Of a DNA stretch of 64,000 nt, positions 33,444 to 45,244 are shown in pieces. Source of the stretch: Ophiura sarsii (taxonomy: Eukaryota; Echinodermata; Ophiuroidea; Amphilepidida; Ophiuridae); NCBI GenBank assembly GCA_035610835.1, contig CM069452.1, positions 31,899,150 through 31,963,149 on the forward strand, written 5' to 3'. Positions within the stretch are counted from its first letter, which is position 1. Each line of letters starts with the position of its first letter. The notes below the pieces were generated by a model. That model did not search any database. It saw nothing but the letters and a program-made list of their open reading frames with translations, and was not told the origin of the DNA. The position numbers and the translations under genes are program-made.

Positions 33444-34316
33444 ATATGTTTTTAATTTTATACTGCAAATTATTTTATCGAAGCTTTAAAATGGTTTCGA
33501 AACTTTTGGGACACCCTGTACAAAAGAACAGTAATTTTCAAGTTTAAAAATTCCTTGATTCAAAGCTAGGAGGCTGGGATTAAATCCCAAATCATTTTGT
33601 TCAACTTTGTCCTGGTTTTGCATGAGCAGTGTGTATTTCATCTTGTATATTGACCTCATCTTTGCTCGTCTTAAATCTTTCCAAATTAATCAGATGGGCG
33701 ACCTTTTAACGGTGAATCATTAAATGTTTATAACATCATGAGTAGACATTTGAGCATTCATTCCATCGAGTCAAAACATCAAGCTTTAAGAGAGTTTGGC
33801 TTGTGGTCTTTGTATATTTCTAAGATGTTTTGTTACATAACTAGGAATAATCTGCTATTGCTTTTTACATTCCTGCCAATAGTATATTTGTATTACTCTA
33901 TACGGTGGCTTCAGTGCTTATATTCATCATATTAGAATGCATAGAATGTAAAGTCCCTTAGTGAGCCACAGCTGACCATTCCAAGTGCTTGTTTACTTAT
34001 TTATTTATTCATATTTGTTAATTCGCCAGCGAAGTGCTACGTATAATCAGATTATCACTATGTCAAATGAATATTAAACACCGATCAAGGGTGCGTGATC
34101 CAGTCACTAGGATTCACTAGGGACCGTTAAATAATTCACTTTGGTGGTAAATATACAAACCTATCTGATAGTGTATCGTTCATAAGAGCTCAAGCTCTTG
34201 ATGTCTGTTGTAGGGCATGCATCATATTGAGGATGAGACGAGAACAGAATGAATATTATCAACATTTTTCAATGCAAACTTGCTGTTATATGTATGACTC
34301 TACTGTAATGTATCTC

Positions 34317-34525
34317 TATAGTTAAATCAGTTCCAAATTGGCGAGAAATATGCATTTTTTATCTCTTCGCACGCAAAAGTAATCCAAACATCAATACGCG
34401 CATTAGTTTACCATACGCATTCCCTAAGCACACAATGCGCTATGTTGCGCTTGCAAGCACACGCTCTCATGAACTAATTCGCTATTGTAAACTGGTTCAT
34501 CAATTTGGAACAGACTGAAATATAG
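34317..34525. mobile_element. Family-E element, copy
   Basis: CTATAGTTAAATCAGTTCCA then AATTGGCGAGAAATATGCAT; right end CAATTTGGAACAGACTGAAA. It shares CAAAAGTAATCCAA with copies at 26452 and 59845. Confidence 0.75.
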
Positions 34526-34667
34526 GGTGCTGGCATTTGTTTCAGTCGACCCTGGCACAGAAATGCTGTGTCTGTGTGAATAGAATACATGCTGATGTCA
34601 CTCCTGTACATGAGATGACACATAGTACCACATGCCCTCATTGTATGATTGCTCTACACTATTATAA

Positions 34668-35138
34668 TAAACTGCTCACAAAAAGTATCGAAACACTTAG
34701 AAATGATCCAATACATAACGGCTCGAAAGGGTATGCATTAATCGAAGCAAATAACCAAGTGCATAATTTTGTTCTGCATATTTTGACACCTCGATCGTTG
34801 AGATACGATGTTGCGGAGCGGAGTTATTGCCATTTCAATGATCGTGGGTCCAGTTTCAAAAGTGACACTCATCCCTATTGAAAAGCACGAATCTGATCAT
34901 TCTAAACAGTAATGCAAACCTCTTTCTATAGGATGATTGTCACTTTTGAAACTGGACCCACGACCATTGAAATGACAATAACTCCGTTCCGCAACATCGT
35001 ATCTCATCGATCGAGGTGTCAAAATACGCAGAACAAAATTATGCACTTGGTTACTTGCTTCGATTAATGCATACCCTTTTAAGCCGTTATATATTGGATC
35101 ATTTCTAAGTGTTTCGATACTTTTTGTGAGCAGTTTAC
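34668..35138. mobile_element. Hairpin element with about 205-bp arms
   Basis: Arms 34668-34873 and about 34931-35138 are inverted repeats starting TAAACTGCTCACAAAAAGTA; the loop is about 57 bp. The 114-residue ORF across the left arm is not supported as a gene. Confidence 0.85.
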
Positions 35139-36005
35139 TTTATCCCAACCAAAGTAATTCCCAAAGGTATATGCTCAATGCTTGCGTTTGGACACATCAT
35201 ACATATGATGCACAGTGTGCCATGTTGCGTTACGCCCCCACCCTATTCTGTATGCAATTATATTTCTTACACTTGAAAAAACATTAGTGCTGTAACACAA
35301 CTTGCCTGAAAAACATTTCAGCTATTCAAAAAAATTATAAGAGACCATAAAATAACCACATAGATACCATGTGTAATAATTATTGACAAACTATTTTAAA
35401 GGCTGTACAAGTTATACATTCAATAATTGATTGTAACATTTATTTACAGTACTGGTTTTGTTATGCTATCTTTTATTTAAAAAAAGCCTGATATGGAAAG
35501 TTCCATAATGTATAAATGTTATATCTCTTTTACTTGAGCTAAAGATGGCATTATATTTATTCATTAATGTTTAGATGTGATATCAGTACCAGTAAAATTA
35601 GGTATCAAGATTTTTCAGTTATTAACAAACAAAAACTTGGTGTAGAAAAAAATATGAGCTGTGTAATTGATGAGGATGATTTTCATAATCGTTATTATAG
35701 CTAATGACTGTATCAAATCTCTCTTCAAAACAAGGCTAAGAGCTAAGCTGATATAAACTCTTCCATAAAAGAAATCAGAAATATTTTTCAATTGCCAATT
35801 TTTCTGATATTTTGTGATATGTTGGAATGAATATCAATAAAAATCTGATGTGTACCTCTTTCCAACAACACCACATTAATAGCAATCAAGTGTTTTAGTG
35901 CTCAGCCACTTGCTTACGAATGTGGAAAGGTCTCAATTAAAATGTGCCAAATTCACCACTATTTTGTGCCCAAGAGAACAACTCCGTCATCTGTTAAATG
36001 AAGTG
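35139..36005. other. Intergenic, nothing recognised
   Basis: AT-rich with no ORF or repeat that could be supported. Confidence 0.4.
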
Positions 36006-36315
36006 TTAGGCTATATTAAAAAAATCTTTTGTCTCAAAGCTTCCGCGCGCGTTAGTTAATTGGTGCGTGTATAGAAGAAGAAAAAAGTACAACATTTTTT
36101 TTTTTTTTAATTATAAAAATAAAAAAAGTTTCATCGATTTTTCAAATTTTCATTGATCACATCATTTTAAATACAAAAGGTCACGTTTACAAGGTTTTTA
36201 ATATTTAATATTTATAAAAAAGATTAACAAAAACCTTAACAAAATACCGCATTCTGAATTAGGTTTTGAAAAACTGAAGAGCTTTGAGACAAAAGATTTT
36301 TTTAATATAGCCTTA
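36006..36315. mobile_element. MITE family B, copy 2
   Basis: TTAGGCTATATTAAAAAAAT ... TTTTTTAATATAGCCTTA with the CGCGCGCGTTAGTTAATTGG and ATCACATCATTTTAAATAC core of the family. Confidence 0.85.
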
Positions 36316-36323
36316 TATTGACA

Positions 36324-36522
36324 ACTATAGTCTATCTATCCATCACAAGATAGTGACGTAACTGCGTATTCTACTATAATTGCAGCACATAAACGCGCGT
36401 AGCTACTCGAGGTGCTGGCGTATACACACAAGCATAGAAAGACGGAACATATATACATGTGCATAAATGCTGCGCCTGTAAAGTTACATCACTGTCCAGA
36501 GGAAGGCAAATAGAGTATAGTG
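36324..36522. mobile_element. TIR element, ACTATAGTCTAT termini, copy 1
   Basis: ACTATAGTCTATC...AGTGACGTAACTGC at the left, GTTACATCACTGTCC...AATAGAGTATAG at the right. The interior GGCGTATACACACAAGC is shared, in reverse, with 47078-47254. It begins 9 bp after the family-B element. Confidence 0.7.
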
Positions 36523-36716
36523 TAGAGTGATGCTCTCTCAACTTTTGAAAACAATATAGGGATGATTTTTGCACATTCAGATTGAGATCTCCCCATATTC
36601 TCAAGCAACTGTTTGAGCAATGAAACAAGTGATTGCTACGAATGTGACATTATTGGAAAGAGGAACACATCACCTTTTCATTGATGTGCAATACACTATG
36701 AGCTTATAACCAGATA

Positions 36717-36938
36717 TGTGAAGCGGTCAAGTGGAATGAGTCGTATGCATTGCCAGGAATATGGATTTTTTTTTATTACAGGTAAAAATAAATGACAAAT
36801 TCTGATGTTTTACTTTGTTGTTCAATTTTAGCGGGGTTTGATCCATACTGTACCATTTTTCACCTGCCTTTGAATGATGGACAAATATCAAAATTCAAAA
36901 CTGCCGACATGCGACTCATTTCGCGTGATCACGTCACA
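36717..36938. mobile_element. TIR element, TGTGACGCGATC-type, degenerate copy
   Basis: TGTGAAGCGGTCAAGTGGAA with TGAGTCG, against CGACTCATTTCGCGTGATCA with CGTCACA. Related to 18852-19098. Confidence 0.7.
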
Positions 36939-37029
36939 AATACAAAATAAAGGCGACTGAGAAAAAGAAATCTAAACTTTTTTTTGAGGAGTTTACTTCT
37001 AATGAGCTTCCCCCACATGTCAATTATTC

Positions 37030-37276
37030 TTAACACTTTCCACGCGGCAGGCAGCTGTAGCCGACATTCCAAAATGTCACAAAATGTTTCAAATATGTCA
37101 AAATCATTGAATTACATTACCATATTTGGATTCACCATGAGAAATGCATTAAAATAAGTACAAACATGACTACTATTGGTTCAGTAATATTTCAGATAGA
37201 CCTTGACTTTTGAGAAAGGTTTCTGAAAAATCTTGTTTTGTATTTGGTAAAACCAACAGCTGCGTGGAAAGTGGTA
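37030..37276. mobile_element. TIR element, TAACACTTTCCACGCGG termini
   Basis: TAACACTTTCCACGCGG ... CTGCGTGGAAAGTGGTA. The interior (ACCATGAGAAATGCATT, AATAAGTACAAACATG, AGATAGACCTTGA) matches the copy in the RAP1GDS1 3' UTR. Confidence 0.8.
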
Positions 37277-37700
37277 ACTACTCCTTGCTGTATAAGTACA
37301 TACCTGCTAATTCTGACAATTGTCTTTTTAAAGCAAGGCACTCTAATATGGACTTTTCTAGGTAAAGACCAAATTCTTATCATATATATCAACCGAGAGT
37401 ACCAAGTAGTGTAAATTTAAAAGTGTAAATTTTACTCTTTTATTATTATTATTATCACAACATAGATGAACTTTTATGCTAATATTATGTAATGAAGAAG
37501 AGAAATTATCAACTCATTTCAGTGCCAGCAATTTTGAATATATTCCAGAGTTTTTCTTATCAAATATGTGACATGTAATTGAAATGTACAGATTGTCAAT
37601 GTAAATTGTTCATACAAATAATACTATAACCATAGAATTTGAATGTGTAGATCAGCTGCGCCCTGTGTAAGGTATCTTTGATGTCTTAATGTGATGTCTT

Positions 37701-38007
37701 CGGGGGGAGGGGCACTCACATTATTTTCGGTAGGGGTGTGCCAGCCAGGGTCTCAAAAATGGGGCTGCGCAGTGGATTTTTGACGAAAAATAGGGTCTTA
37801 AGAACTGATTTTCCCCAAAATTGTTTAAGAGAATGCTAATTTTTTCAACAAATGGGAGCTTTGGAATGCAATATTCATGATTTTGAACTTTCAATAAAAT
37901 GGGCGTCTTAAGAGCTGATGCAGGCTCAAAGAGCAGAAGAGAGTGAAAAGGGGTCTTCAGGGTGGCACATACCTATATCCTTTTCCAATGTCAGTGCCCC
38001 TCCCCGG
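37701..38007. mobile_element. TIR element, GGGGAGGGGCACT-type termini
   Basis: GGGGGGAGGGGCACTCACATT is mirrored by AATGTCAGTGCCCCTCCCC. The interior has repeated AGGGTCTTAAGA / GGGTCTC words. Non-coding. Confidence 0.7.
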
Positions 38008-40060
38008 AAACACTACGCAAACTTCTGTCTGGAGATTGTGTACAAAGTTTAGTCATGATTTTGGGCATGATCATGGGCTTAGTTTTGTAGCATCTCAAAC
38101 TGCACTGGTTTATCTTTCCTTTCCTATCCCCTAGTAATCAATATTGGAACAGTGTAAAACTGCCGCAGGCATTGTCAGCATTGCATAGGCAAGACAGGGT
38201 AATAACTTTCATTATTCACACTAAAAAGTTCCCAGATCTTTTTCCAGGATGTAGACCATTGGTTTTGGTCACTCTATTCGCTTATTTTACTGTATTGCTG
38301 TTCAGTTACTTAACCGTCATTTTTGTCTCAAAATATATTACAGGAATATACATTTGGATGGTATTACATATATTTTATCATCTGAATGTATGCATATTTT
38401 TCTAAATCACTTTCAGACTGCTTGCTTGTACTCAAGCTGGCTTTCATACATTTAAATGCTTTTGAAATCTCTCTTGTAATGTAATGACATTGATTCTCAT
38501 TTCATGAATCATGAAAATGCATACAGATACTGTATGGATTGCTACTCACTGTAATTCTAATGAAAAGACAAATCATGTGGTAAAAAGTAGGGATGCAAGA
38601 ATTCTGGCAATTTCTGGAATTCCGGATATTTGGCCATAAAAATTAAAAAAATTCCGAATTTCTGGAAGAAGGAAATATTTTTGTTTTTGTTTGCATTACC
38701 TGAATCGGATGATGATATTTCAGCATAAAAAGAGTCAAACATGTTTTTTAGGGGGTGATACCCTATAGCCTATTCTCCAGACAAGCCCCTATAAAAGTTT
38801 TACACCACATGCAAATGATCGGGCCATCTGGCCAAGCTCGCGTAAAAAGTTCAGGAAATTGATCAATCACCCACTTGCATCCCTGAAAAAGGGACCAATA
38901 AAATGACATTATTGTTTCATGAATGTTGATGAGATGAAATACTGTAAAAGTGGACATTTTTGCTCTAAATTGAGCAAGTGTGAAAAGAAAAACGCGCAAA
39001 TATATTCATTTTGTATGTAGGTCTATGTAAGGAAGCTCAAAATCACAAAAAAAAATTTAAAAAAATTGTTCAAAATGTGCAAAGCGCGAAAAATTACACG
39101 CGCGAACATTTCCACTTTTACAGTAACAATTTGAATATTCCACTTAAAAATATGATGATAAATATATTAATATATATATTTCAACTTGTATTTGTTTTTT
39201 GGATACGGATGAACTGTATACCATAAATTAGTTTGAGGAGATATAAAATTTGTGAAATGAATGGTTAAAATGTATCTCATTAACATTAGGTATACCCACC
39301 TTAAGTAATATGCAAAAGACATTCTGTCAAATATTATGCAAAAACAATAACATAAATTAATATTGGCATAATAGGCCTAGGAATGAATAGTAATAATTAT
39401 ATCTCTATTTTTTTCATTGTTTTGAAGAAGAAAAACAACAATAATAAGCTACAGAATTCAAGAAAGTTGGTTTTTTTGTGTTGGAGATTTTAGAGCAAGC
39501 AGTAATTTATTCACTTCATGAGGTTATCCATCATGTGTATGTATGACAAAGCATTTAATATAACAGTTACAGTTCGGAGTATACGCAAGACGTCGTTGAC
39601 ATATTTGTTCAGAGGTGATATAATTCCATAGGAAAATTGAAAGTGAGCGTGGATGTATGAATAAATTATGCAGAACATCCAAATGAAACTAAACTCTCTC
39701 TATACTTTTATACTTAAATGCTTCACAAATTAACGTACCTACGGTATGTTTGGACCAGGACAATAACAATAACGATATTGAAAATGACAGAGAACAAATG
39801 GTTACATTTATTACGATCACAAATATATCCATTATGAAAGTGGATCCGGTAGATTAATAAGAGTTTAAACGTGTCATATTCAACTACAGGGGGAAATTAA
39901 TGTTCATTTATGGCCCGGTGGAGGTTCGTAATCTTGACGCACTTTTAGGGGTGTTTTTACCTAAAAAAATGCTGATTTGAATTGGGGTTTTTTTCTCGCG
40001 ATTTGAGCCCCATTATCCAGCACAAATCATACCATGAATGTTCAGAAATTGTTTGCAGTC

Positions 40061-40094
<34 letters not shown>

Positions 40095-40752
40095 ATTTGA
40101 GGAGGTAGATGGAAAGTTTAATAATTATCATAAGAAATGGTTTTGAGAATAGAGGTTTGGTGTTTTACATAGCTGATAATATAAGTCAGTTAAGTATTAT
40201 AAGGCTACATTAATTAACTTGTTCATAATTGTTTAATTTACATTTATCTGAACAGAAGAGTCTATGATGTATAACTTAGTTTATATTAAATCCGTTGAAC
40301 TGTTTACCAACAAACAATACTGTGATTATGCATATTGTGAAGGGAAAAAGTGATTTATGAATCGTGATTATTATTTCACAAGTCATATATTCAAATATTC
40401 AAAGGTTTCAATAATTTATTAATATCGAAACCTGGTTGCAATATGTGTTTTTATAGTGAGACTAGTGCCCTACCAAAATAAGTTTCATGTTTTCAGGTGC
40501 ACCCTGTATATATAAATCTTGTCAACATGGGTGACATCTAGTAACGCTGACGATATGTTTATTTGGCTATGTATTGATTGTATGGAACAATGTATTTGTT
40601 TCAAAGAATAAACGTTATGTTTTTATACTAGTAACACATGCCTGTATTTGTTTGTTTTTTAAGTCTGCTGTCCTAGAATCTCGGCCATAATTAGTTGGAA
40701 CACCCTGTAACCATTGCCATATTATGTTTCCGCTATATGTACACTATTACTA
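38008..40752. other. Intergenic
   Basis: Contains a 186-bp TIR element at 38940-39125 (TACTGTAAAAGTGGACATTT ... AATTTCC-like CATTTCCACTTTTACAGTA; a partial relative is near 44720-44914), a 30-C run at 40063-40092, and two same-orientation CACCCTGTA ends (about 40500 and 40705) that look like solo termini. No gene supported. Confidence 0.5.
40063..40092. repeat. Poly-C tract, 30 C
   Basis: Longest C/G homopolymer in the window, uninterrupted, followed by GGATTT. Confidence 0.95.
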
Positions 40753-41176
40753 TTAGGCCAAACAAAAAAAAAAGGTTTGTCTCAAAGCTTGCACGCGCAT
40801 TGGTTTTGAAATGCAAAAAAAAATGCGTCTGAAAATGCAGGAAATTGTCAAATAAATTTTGTTTTCCCTACAAATATTTTTTCTCGAGTTTTTAATAAAA
40901 ATATCGGCAGATTTTCCATTTCTCAAACATTTACATGACTCCGTTCTTCGAAAAACGCTGCACAATTGTTCTTTACACAACTACATCACAATATTCATTT
41001 CAAATAGAAAAAAAAACAATATCAGAAAGTGTCAACGGTCGCAAATAGTAAGAGTAAATATTGACACACAAATAAAATAAAAGAATGTAAAAAAAGGAAG
41101 ACAAAATACCGTGCGCGTCGCCCGATTTTGAAGTCTTCGCAAGCTTTGAGACAAACTTCTTCTTTTTTTAGCCTTA
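40753..41176. mobile_element. MITE family B, divergent copy, abutting family A
   Basis: TTAGGCCAAAC ... TTTTTTTAGCCTTA with GTCTCAAAGCTTGC / GCAAGCTTTGAGAC inside. Its right end overlaps the TTAA that opens the family-A element at 41174. Confidence 0.7.
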
Positions 41177-41570
41177 AAGGGGCATTGAGAGATACGTATG
41201 GGAGTGCGCCCTCAATTATCCTGGAAATCAGTTTTTTTGCATCAAAGTAATACTTGGCATATACTAACTACCATCTGAAACAGTTTACCAACATTCGCCG
41301 TTCATCATATAAAATTTCATGATTTTCTTAGTTTCGATATGATCATATCGAAACTCAGGTGCTGAATTCGGAAGCGAAACTCAGGTGCTGAATTCATTTT
41401 ACTCACAGACTTTCGCGGCAAATCTCAACCCGGAAGTGCCGTTATTTGCTTATTTTGGCATGAAGGCGATGTCGGAATTGTATGACATTTTGGATCTGGG
41501 CTATGTTGATGATTATCTTTACGTTATTTGCTCATTTAGTATATCGATACATCTCTCAATGCCCCTTTAA
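41174..41570. mobile_element. MITE family A, copy 3
   Basis: TTAAAGGGGCATTGAGAGAT ... ATCTCTCAATGCCCCTTTAA, perfect termini. The interior contains a palindromic TTTCGATATGATCATATCGA. It closely matches the 45245 and (inverted) 60900 copies. Confidence 0.9.
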
Positions 41571-41759
41571 GAATGGCAATTTAAAAAAAAAAGCTTGATG
41601 CCTTTTCCTAGACCTTTATCACTCCTCCACCTCAGTGGGCAATGCTGATTCCTCCCAACACCCCCTGATCCCAAAATCATGTGTTTCAACATCGAACAAG
41701 GGGAGAGGGTGGTTAGAGTTGTGTTTCAACAATACTGGCCAGGATTGTAATCTATAGCC

Positions 41760-42240
41760 TACAATATAATTCTGTGATTTGATTTCGTTAGGTACAATCA
41801 ATTAAAAAGTTTCACTGCTAAACTAGCAGCTTCGTCAGACTAGCAACTCTGTCTGGAGGCAATGGGAAATACAAATTTCCTGTTGCTGGATGACGACATT
41901 GTAGAGGGCGTAGTTCCGACGAGTCGATCATAGATGTTGTGCAGTGTATGAGCCCAGTATATTTGTTGAGAGTGTTCTCCCCTTCTCCGAATCCAAATTG
42001 TCTCTCTGAGCCATTTTGTCTGATTCGCGGTCTATAGTTTTGGCCTTATTCCAATTGATTGTGTGATTTGTATAGCCACTACGTTGTCGGTAATCTCTTG
42101 CATCCTCGAGGAATAAGTGTATTGTTTCTATTCAAATTTCTGAACCTCTTTCTTGTGTTCTTGTAATTAAATGGGTTCCGAAAGCACGACCAGTTTCGCC
42201 AATATATTTAGGGCAACCTGCTCAAGGAATCTCATAGACC
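41760..42240 (-). pseudogene. Decayed Penelope-like element: GIY-YIG endonuclease end
   Basis: The reverse complement, read across frames with stops, gives YEIP-(stop)-AGCPKYIGETGRAFGTHL, then HTINWNKAKTIDRESDKMA, then in another frame NIYDRLVGTTPSTMSSSSNR. These are the landmarks of the C-terminal GIY-YIG endonuclease of Penelope-like retroelements: the YIGETGR block, the W-KA--ID-ES block and the terminal YDRLV segment. At least three in-frame stops and one or more frameshifts make it a dead fragment. The reverse-transcriptase part is not seen; the copy is cut at its 5' side by the minisatellite at 42240. Confidence 0.75.
41809..41838 (-). ncRNA. Hammerhead-ribozyme-like core in the Penelope remnant
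   Basis: On the minus strand CTGACGA is followed by a short hairpin (CTGCTA-GTT-TAGCAG) and then GAAAC, which is the CUGANGA-stem II-GAAA arrangement of a hammerhead. Penelope-like elements are known to carry hammerheads. One extra A sits before stem II, and the partner strands for stems I and III with a cleavage-site GUH were not found, so activity is doubtful. Confidence 0.35.
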
Positions 42241-44312
42241 TGTCATCTTCTTATTCTTCTGAAGATAACATAACTCTGAATAGCAATTGTGCCATCTTCT
42301 GAAGATAGCAACAATCTGAATTGCAGTTGTGCTATCTTCTCAGAAAATACCATGACTCTGATTGGCAGTTGTGCTATCTTCTGAATATAACATTTCTCTG
42401 AATTGCAATTGTGCTATCTTCATGACTCTGAATGGAAGTTGTGCTATGGCAGTTGTGCTATCTTCTGAAGATAACATAATTCTGAATGGCAGTTGTGCTG
42501 AAGATATCATGACTCTAAATGGCACTTATGCTATCTTCTGATAACATGACTCTGAATGGCAGTTGGGCCATCTTCTGATGATAGCAAGACTCTGAATGGC
42601 AAATATGCTATCTTCTGAAGATAACATGACTCTGAATGCCAGTTGTGCTATCTTCTAATGAAAGCATGACTCTGCTATCTTCTGAAGATAACATGATTCT
42701 GAATGACATTTATACTATCTTCTGATAACTCTGAATGGCAGATATGCCATCTTCTGAAGATAACATAACTCTGAATGCCAGTTGTGATATATATTTTAAA
42801 AAAACATGACTTTGAATGCCAGTTGTGCTATCTCCTGAAGATATCATGACTCTGAATGGCAGTTGAGCTATCTTCTGAAGATAACATAAATCTGAATGTT
42901 GGTTGTGTTATCTTCTGAAGATGACATTACTCTGAATGGCAGTTGTGCTATCTTCTGAAGAACATTTTTCTGAAAAGAAGTTGTGCTATCTTCTGAAGAT
43001 AACACAACTCTAAATGGAAATTGTGCTATAGCAGTTGTGCTATCTCCTGAAGATAACATAATTCTGAAAGGCAGTCATGCTATCTTATAAAGATATGACT
43101 CTGAATGGCAGTTATGCCATCTTTTGAAGGTAACATAACTTTGAATGTCAGTTGTGCTATTTTCTGAAGATAACATTACTCTGAATAGGAGAAGTGCTAT
43201 CTTCTGAAGATGACATTACTCTGAATGGCAGTTGTGCTATCTTCTGAAGATGACATTACTCTGAACGGCAGTGTGCTATCTTCTGAAGATAACATGTTTC
43301 TGAATAGAAGTTGTGCTATCTTCTGAAGATAACATGTTTCTGAATAGAAGTTGTGCTATCTTTTGAAGATAACATGTTTCTGAATAGAAGTTGTGCTATC
43401 TTCTGAAGATAACATGTTTCTGAATAGAAGTTGTGCTATCTTTTGAAGATAACATGTTTCTGAATAGAAGTTGTGCTATCTTCTGAAGATAACATGTTTC
43501 TGAATAGAAGTTGTGCTATCTTCTGAAGATAACATGTTTCTGAATAGAAGTTGTGCTATCTTCTGAAGATAACATGACTCTAAATGGAATTTGTGCTATC
43601 TTCTGAAAATAACAAGACTCGGAATGGTAGTTGTGCAATCTTCTGAAGATAACATAACTCTGTTTACAGTTGTGCTATCTGCTGAAGATAAATGGACTCT
43701 GAATGGAAGTTGTGCTATCTGCTGAAAATAACATAATTCTGAATAGAAGTTGTGCTATCTTCTGAAGATAACATGTTTCTGAATAGAAGTCGTGCTATCC
43801 GCTGAATATAACATGACTCTGAATAGGAGTAGTGCTATCTTCTGAAGATAACATGACTATGAATGAAAGTTGGGCTATCTTCTGAAGATGACATTACTCT
43901 GAACGGCAGTTGTGCTATCTTCTGAAGATAACATGTTTCTGAATAGAAGTTGTGCTATCTTATGAAGATAACATGTTTCTGAATAGAAGTTGTGCTATCT
44001 TATGAAGATAACGTGACTCTAAATGGAATTTGTGCTGTCTTCTGAAGTTAACATGACTCGGAATGGCAGTTGTACTATCTTCTAAAAAAGATAGCATAAC
44101 TCTGAATAGAAGTTGTGCTATCTTCTGAAGATTACATAACTCTGAATGAAAGCTGTGCTATCTTCTGAAGTTAACATGACTCTGAATGGCAATTGTGCTA
44201 TCTTCTGAAGATAACGGGACTCTGATTTGCAGTTGTGCTATCTTCTGATGATAACATGACTCTGAATGAAAGTTGTGCTATCTTCTGAAGATTACATAAC
44301 TCTGAATGAAAG
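42240..44312. repeat. Minisatellite, 40-bp unit, about 50 copies
   Basis: Head-to-tail units built on TTGTGCTATCTTCTGAAGAT followed by AACATGACTCTGAATGGCAG or AACATGTTTCTGAATAGAAG. Units at about 43280-43560 are virtually identical, while those at both edges are shortened and mutated, the pattern expected from unequal exchange. Each unit holds a near-palindromic ATCTTCTGAAGAT. Short ORFs through it are by-products. Confidence 0.95.
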
Positions 44313-45244
44313 GTATAAAGGGTAATTTTTTTCAGTGCAACTTAACGCCTTTAATTTCAATTGGTTATACACCACCTCCCTTGGTCCATGAAAGATGAAA
44401 ATTAAACCAATTCAGTATTTTATCCAAATACTTTGAAATGACTCGAGTTCAAATAAATAATTTACTCTCTGTACACGAGTCTTAATGTTGTTATACATTT
44501 CTATTAAACCTCCTTTATAGCGATATTTAGAACGATCATGGTTACCAACTGTTATGCTGAGTTGGGGCCGGGAATTTTGGTTTCAAGGAAATGCACATTA
44601 GGGGTGTCTGGCAAATGTTTTGTCAAACATGCTTACAGCATGATAGTCGATTGCCCCCTCCCACGGGGTTGGTGCAAATATCAATCCCTCGTCCATCACA
44701 CACAAAGTATACTATAAAACTACTACATATTTTTTGCGCTAAAATTGGGAAGCACAAAACATAAAAACACAAAAATATATTAATTTTGTATTAGGGTCGA
44801 TGTTATTTTAAGGAAGTCCAAAAATCGCGAAAAATAAAAACAAGCAAAATTGTTCTAAATGTGCAAAGCGTGAAAAATCACAGGCATAGAAAATTTCCAC
44901 TTTTACAGTACATATGCATAATAGACAATTAAATAGCACAATGACAAAATGCACAAACACAAATTCCTCTCAAATATTTCTGTTTACATATTTATTTTGC
45001 TCGTGTACCATGTGAAATCAAAGAAAAACAATATTTACAACAATCAATATTGAATCGAAAGAAAATACCTCATCATCTGCGGCAACACATACTGTTTTAC
45101 TGGAAGTGTCTTTGACTCACAGCATAATGCAGATACATTAGATGATCATTTTGTTATAACAGTGTATCGTAATCATGTTAGGAAGAAAAACACCTGAAAA
45201 TGTTTATTTTTGTAAATTTGAATCCTAACCATTTAATAATAAAC
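44313..45244. other. Intergenic
   Basis: Nothing coding. A degraded relative of the 38940 element ends near 44914 (TTTCCACTTTTACAGTA). Confidence 0.4.

Larger units (their letters stand above)
32498..33520. mobile_element. TA-flanked element with two TTAA MITEs nested inside
   Basis: Outer ends TACAGGGTGTCCCAACAGTT and AACTTTTGGGACACCCTGTA. Subterminal arms match too (TAAAGCTTTATATCTC.../AAGCTTTAAAATGG). Inside, family C (32717-33090) and family D (33091-33443) lie directly side by side, joined at TTAATTAA. Outer end type: Tc1/mariner-like. Confidence 0.85.

Noticed and set aside
34537..34881. 114-codon ORF
   Set aside because: Lies mostly in one arm of a hairpin element; the mirror arm and position explain it.
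42240..44312. Heat-shock-element or CRISPR-like reading of the 40-bp array
   Set aside because: TTC and GAA are one base apart, not two as in a heat-shock element; repeats are head-to-tail without unique spacers, and the DNA is animal.
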